Made by a program: the position numbers and the translations under genes. The notes beneath the pieces are model-generated. The model ran no database searches. It was not told the DNA's origin and saw nothing but the letters and a program-made list of their open reading frames with translations. Below are positions 59,601-64,000 of a stretch of DNA of 64,000 nucleotides, piece by piece. The stretch lies in NCBI GenBank assembly GCA_916613615.1, contig OU744721.1, positions 77,753,060 to 77,817,059 of the forward strand, given 5' to 3'. This DNA is from Steromphala cineraria. Lineage: Eukaryota > Mollusca > Gastropoda > Trochida > Trochidae. Within the stretch, counting starts at the first letter, position 1. Each line of letters opens with the position of its first letter.

Positions 59601-62385
59601 CAAATTATCTTGTTGTATAAGAAATTTAATAATCGTTAATGATATACCATCAATATGATAACATTTTAAAGTGATTAATTTATTATGTTATCTAATATTA
59701 TCTAGGTTCTTTGTAAATACTTTAACAAATTTAGTGTTATTTAATGGCGAAACTTGTCTTTGACATAAATCTTCGAAATGATAATTTTCTAAGTGACGAT
59801 AACTAATAGTTGTTCTCTAAGTACCCTAGAGTCGTTGGTAATATGAATAAACTGCAAGTGAATGTTCCTTCACAATATGACATTAATTCACTTATGTTGT
59901 ATAAAACTATCACTTATGCTATGATCAATGTTCTTACAGTATAGATAAAGATATGAAATGAATGAATGTATCACATAGATTTATTTAAACCGCAATAGTC
60001 TCTATGAAATCAATTTAAGTTAGAGTTCTATATTACAAATTAATATAAACTAATGATTTTTATAATAAAAGGAATTTTATGTTTTAAGTTTTCAATTAGA
60101 ATTTTAATGTTGGTTGATAAAATGCATGTGATTTTTATCCGAAATTTAAGATTGTTATTCTAAATGAAATAATCTGAAATCGAATGTTATTAATTGATGA
60201 AATGTTTTATCAAAGAAATTAAAACGATTATTTGTAGGATATAATTAAGGATGCACATAATGAACAGTGAATAATCTATAGTAATTCACCATGGTTTATC
60301 CTGAAAAGATGGCTTCTACAAGAATGATCATGCTCTGAATGCTCCGATGATGCTTATATTTCATATTAAATTGATTACACTAATTATTATGAAGTGTATA
60401 ATTGTGTATAGAGTTTTGACTATATGAAAGTATTTTATTATCGAAACGTACTGGTAAAATGCATAAAAAATTAAAAAGAACAAAATTATCGATTTTGTAA
60501 ACATTTTGACTTTGATTTTTGAAACTTAATTACTAAGTCTATTGATTTTAAATAATTTTTTTATAAATGACAAACATTACTCAAAAGCAAGCATGTACAA
60601 CAAAATACAAACAAATATGAGACACGTTCGAATGTGTCATATTATTGGTATATCACTTTATCATTATCATACTGTACGAATTTTGTCAGGTGGAGACGAC
60701 ACGCTATTCAAAGGATGGGATACGAGGGTTGGAACGACGCCTATATTCACCAACAAGCGGTAAGCCAGCAAACTTAATAACGAATTTCAGAACCTAATCT
60801 TACCACGTCAAAGCTCAAGTCGTTATATTGAACATCTGGAATGTGTTCCACATTCTTGCATGACACCAGTGAATAGAGAGAGAAATGTTGACACCCATGA
60901 TTCTATCATCAATACTCGAATTCTCTGTGCTGTTGGATAACACCATAATAGACAGGAATGTTCATTAAGTGTCAGGCCGATTTAATTAAGATCAATGGTA
61001 TCTGATTTGTAAGATAAGAAAGTTGAATGACATCGCATTTTGACGTGTTCATCTGTTTTGTTGATAGTATGTTATGCTTCAGCTTTTCTGTTAATAAGAA
61101 ATAACCGGTATAAAATCATCAGTAACAACAATTGTGCAAAGATGGAAAATAATTATCAAGCCTCATTTTGTAATCAATCATTGAATAAATTACTCAATAT
61201 TTTACCGTAAAACTTAAAACGACCCATTTAATTTAATTGGTCGCTTTTTAAGGTTTAACGAAAACATATTACAGTAAAATTATAGATAATGAACAAATTA
61301 TGAATTCGGATTTTGATGCCATTTTCTATGTTACAGGCACAGTATGGGAGTATGTAGTATACAGAGTAATCGCTTCCAGGAGTACAAGCTGGCAGTTGGA
61401 AGGTACATTCCATACTTACCAACTTTATCGAGCATTGTATATTTGTAAAGGTAAAAGTAAAAGTCTACGCAACCAGACAAAAGTCATTACTTTTGTATTT
61501 ATTCAAAATGTTAAAAACTAATAACTGAACTTGGAAAGAGTAGAATCTAAGGATTTTTAGTCCAAAGCGTTCATTAACGAGTATACATTTCATTGTGTTC
61601 TAATTCATAAATGGACGTTAGACAACTTAACCCCACATGCTCCTCGCAGGGTAAATCATTGTTGAAAGTTGAAGGATGTATTTTCAGCTATGACGAAGAA
61701 CTTCACATCTGGGACACACGAAATATGAAACGACCCTTAGCTGTATGTGACCTTGGTGGCGGCATCTGGCGGGTCAAGTGGGATCCCTTTAAAGGGGAGA
61801 CAATTCTCACAGCAACCATGTATAATGGGTTCCATATCGTAGATGCAAAAGGTAAAGCAAACGTAACACGTCATATATCAGTTCCTTAATCTTAATCAGT
61901 ACATACCAACGACAATGAAGGTTGTGGTTGGTATGACTCATTTATTCAAGATCATTTACAATCCTTATTAATATATGCATTCTTACCAGTTTAGTTTCGC
62001 AGTATATGTATGGCTTTATGACTGCTGTGACATGCCATCGTTTATGAAACATTTTAGGCAAAATGTAAATCTTTGAAAGGTGAAAGGTAAATTGATCATT
62101 AGATAATAACTTCTGGTATTCTAGAAACCAGCGATTTCCAAGTCGAAACTGAATGTAAGAAACAGATTTACTACGCTCTCTGTGTATATTCTCTGTTTGA
62201 ATTATTCTACAGATGAGAAACTGTCCATATCATCCCACTACGAGAGTGAGAAGTACCTGGGATACGGTGCAGACTGGTGCTATATGGAACCCTCTGCTGG
62301 CGGACAGAGTGACAGAGAGTCGTCTTACATTGCAACCTGCTCGTTCTACAACCATTCACTTCAACTGAGGCAGTGGCCTACGTGA
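56691..62385 (+). CDS. DPH7: DPH7 (WDR85), diphthine methyltransferase/methylesterase, seven exons
   Basis: Cytosolic WD40 protein of diphthamide biosynthesis. It removes the methyl ester from methylated diphthine on the eEF2 histidine so that DPH6 can amidate it. Exons: 56691-56837, 57371-57702, 59182-59330, 60690-60759, 61337-61402, 61688-61851, 62213-62385. All introns are GT-AG and the join is 1101 nt, giving 366 aa, shorter than human (about 452), mainly because the human C-terminal insert before the last blade is missing. Diagnostic stretches, N to C: LYADSVEWCPHKGCQDVLVC, GTYQLEEDK, LGLSLDWSTEG, KQIVTSDSNGFLSLFDV, WHAHEYEAWICA, YSGGDDTLFKGWDTR, HSMGVCSIQS, GSYDEELHIWDTRNMKRPLA, GGGIWRVKWDP, YGADWCY, and ATCSFYNHSLQLRQW at the end. 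The SGGDD..GWDTR and SYDE..WDTRNM blades are the family signature. The ATG is just after a CAG acceptor-like site (TTTTTTAGTCAG), so a 5' UTR intron is possible. The poly(A) signal is at 62405. Confidence 0.95.
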
Positions 62386-62404
62386 CATTTGAAGGATCTA
62401 ACAA

Positions 62405-62410
62405 AATAAA
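62405..62410 (+). terminator. AATAAA poly(A) signal for DPH7
   Basis: Canonical hexamer 20 nt after the DPH7 stop codon, implying a very short 3' UTR. Confidence 0.7.
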
Positions 62411-62504
62411 GTTAAACAAATGTTAATTATCTATTTGTTGGAACTGTTGTTTTTGTGAAAACTTCCGTGATATATGGCTTAGGCTTGAAGGAAATGGCAA
62501 AACT

Positions 62505-62740
62505 CAGTCTAAGTTAACCTAGCCTCAATATTAGCCGTTTCACTCCGATATTGAGTCTATAAAGGTCTGCGATCTATGGCCCTCTTACGTTATACGTGCG
62601 AAGGCAGACTATTGTGGCTTGGTAAGATGAGTTCTGATTGGTCATTTCGATGTGTGGGCTGACGCGACCCTCTACTGGATCTTTCTAGACTCAATATCAG
62701 AGTGAAACGGCTAATATTGAGGCTAGGTTTACTTAGACTG
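62505..62740. mobile_element. 236 bp MITE with 54 bp TIRs and a 10 bp target duplication
   Basis: Arms 62505-62558 and 62687-62740 are inverted repeats with only two mismatches over 54 bp, starting CAGTCTAAG and ending CTTAGACTG. The element is bracketed by a perfect direct repeat TGGCAAAACT at 62495-62504 and 62741-62750. A 9-11 bp duplication with long TIRs fits Mutator-like elements best; hAT (8 bp) is an alternative. It lies 120 bp past the DPH7 stop. The intact TIRs and target duplication suggest recent insertion. Confidence 0.85.
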
Positions 62741-62750
62741 TGGCAAAACT

Positions 62751-64000
62751 GAACATGGCATCCATTTGGATTCATTTGAATATCAGTAACCAAATCATAA
62801 AGTGCATGGTTTGATAAACATTTTGGATATATTAAAACGCATGTGATGGTTAGAAATTTAGCAAGGTCGTTCAGATGAAACTGATGGTGACACATAAATG
62901 TATCTTCTACTTCGGCTCTGGTACAGAATCCATAATATCCCTTGAGACCCCCGATTGTTTTGTGATAATGTTAGAGGTCTCATTAAGTAGCACATTCAAA
63001 CAAATCAAGTGCAAAAGCGGGCTCACACAGAGTTCAGATCTAGATAGTGCTGTTGGCCTAACCATTAAGGTCACAAAGCAGCCTAACCGTGATTACTTCA
63101 AGTTCAAATGTAACTCAAGTTCTGCGAAGACACCAATCAAATTCAATGACCTTGACATTTCTTCACTAAAGCACTTCAACCAGCTTTGTCTTATAAACAG
63201 TTACACACAATGATTCAATTTGATGACTGCTTACATTTATAGGGTTCAGCAGACATCAGTTAATGGTAACCTTGACCTTAATTCAAGGTGATCAAGGCAC
63301 TCTGGCATCCCTTTGAGCAGTTGCTATCTCTTGCATCCAATGTCTTCAATTTCAATCACAAGTTATAAAGGTTATACACATACAGGCATCAAATCAAATC
63401 CTATGTTTGTGTATTACTAACCCTGCCTCTTAATTATAAACACACAATTGCAAGATCACTTTCAGCTCATATGAAGAGCATGATTCTGAAAAAAAGGTAT
63501 GAAAACATTATGATTACCAATAGCGACAGCGGACATTGTCATATTTGTTGCAAACACTTGTTTATATTCTGTCTTTCAAGTATTTTTGTTATTTTATAAT
63601 TTGTATTACAAATCTGAATAACGACGTATTTATGGTAGCCGCGTTGCAGATACAAGAAACACTAGCTTTTTGTTAGACTTTGAAACGACCTTAAGTCATA
63701 TGAATCTCTTTTATGACACATCGACGACATCAAGTTTTGGACTTTACCCCGTGGATTAATGAGATAAACGCGTGTCGCCAATTTGGCGTAGGAATCAATC
63801 GTAATGACGTCACACCAATCCTAATTTGGGTGGAGGCATGGTGTGGAAGGAATTTATCTAAAGACGACGAACCATACATGTGCGATGTGCGTCATTGAAT
63901 CTTTTGAGGAACAAAAATAAAGTTGCGGATCTGAAGGAGATTATAAGATCGTTGAAAGACTTGATATCACTTGTAATCATTTTTAATAAAAAGTGTTTTT
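62751..64000. other. DPH7 downstream region, no gene assigned
   Basis: A 112-codon open frame at 62875-63213 has balanced composition but no domain I recognise, and no splice or promoter context. A second, 61-codon frame is at 63713-63898. Neither is supported enough to call a gene. Confidence 0.45.

Noticed and set aside
63241..63310. CCTTGACCTTAATTCAAGGTGATCAAGG-like sequence as another copy of the half-site element
   Set aside because: Only short half-site matches are present, without the hairpins or flanking repeat sequence.
1..64000. CRISPR arrays, bacterial operons or integrated viral genes
   Set aside because: The direct repeats seen are microsatellites, tandem duplications or transposon cores; no spaced palindromic array, cas gene or viral protein frame was found.

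Overview
The window looks like nuclear DNA of an invertebrate animal, most probably a bivalve mollusc. Genes are split by GT-AG introns and the intergenic DNA is AT-rich (about 65% A+T by eye). The dispersed repeats are of kinds common in mollusc genomes: miniature DNA transposons with TTAAAGG termini, LINE 3' tails, and an element packed with TGACCTTGACC/TTTGACC blocks. No bacterial-style operons, CRISPR arrays or viral genes are visible. The phylum-level call is inference from repeat style and from protein similarity to animal orthologues; the species cannot be named from sequence alone.

Positions 1 to about 36,200 are gene-poor. I find no convincing protein gene there. The stretch holds AT-rich unique DNA, several transposon relics (including two LINE 3' ends at 12.7-13.2 kb and 25.3-25.8 kb), simple repeats, and a series of distinctly more GC-rich, motif-dense islands (about 1.8, 7.2, 10.6, 11.8, 14.7-15.8, 16.5, 18.0-18.7, 20.6-21.7, 24.0-24.6 and 34.7-35.0 kb) that look like candidate cis-regulatory or conserved non-coding elements. 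A clean tRNA-Ser(CGA) gene sits at 36,206-36,287 on the minus strand.

Positions 37.0-38.5 kb hold three back-to-back TTAA-flanked miniature transposons. From 40,083 to 51,116 on the minus strand lies a complete nine-exon GET4 gene (tail-anchored protein targeting, BAG6 complex). Its introns are swollen by transposons, including two 1.3 kb copies of the same element in opposite orientation. About 1.7 kb further, on the plus strand, is CDK2AP1 (52,785-53,117), with an uninterrupted CDS. At 56,691-62,385 is a complete seven-exon DPH7/WDR85 gene (diphthamide biosynthesis). A young-looking 236 bp inverted-repeat element with a perfect 10 bp target duplication lies just past DPH7. The last 1.2 kb has no recognisable gene.

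The three protein genes belong to unrelated housekeeping processes (membrane-protein targeting, NuRD/cell-cycle control, eEF2 modification), so nothing suggests they act together. The most interesting material is in the repeats. One element family carries arrays of nuclear-receptor-type half sites and sits as an inverted pair inside one pre-mRNA. There is also a set of TTAAAGG-ended MITE families, and the gene-poor flank has a regulatory-desert look.
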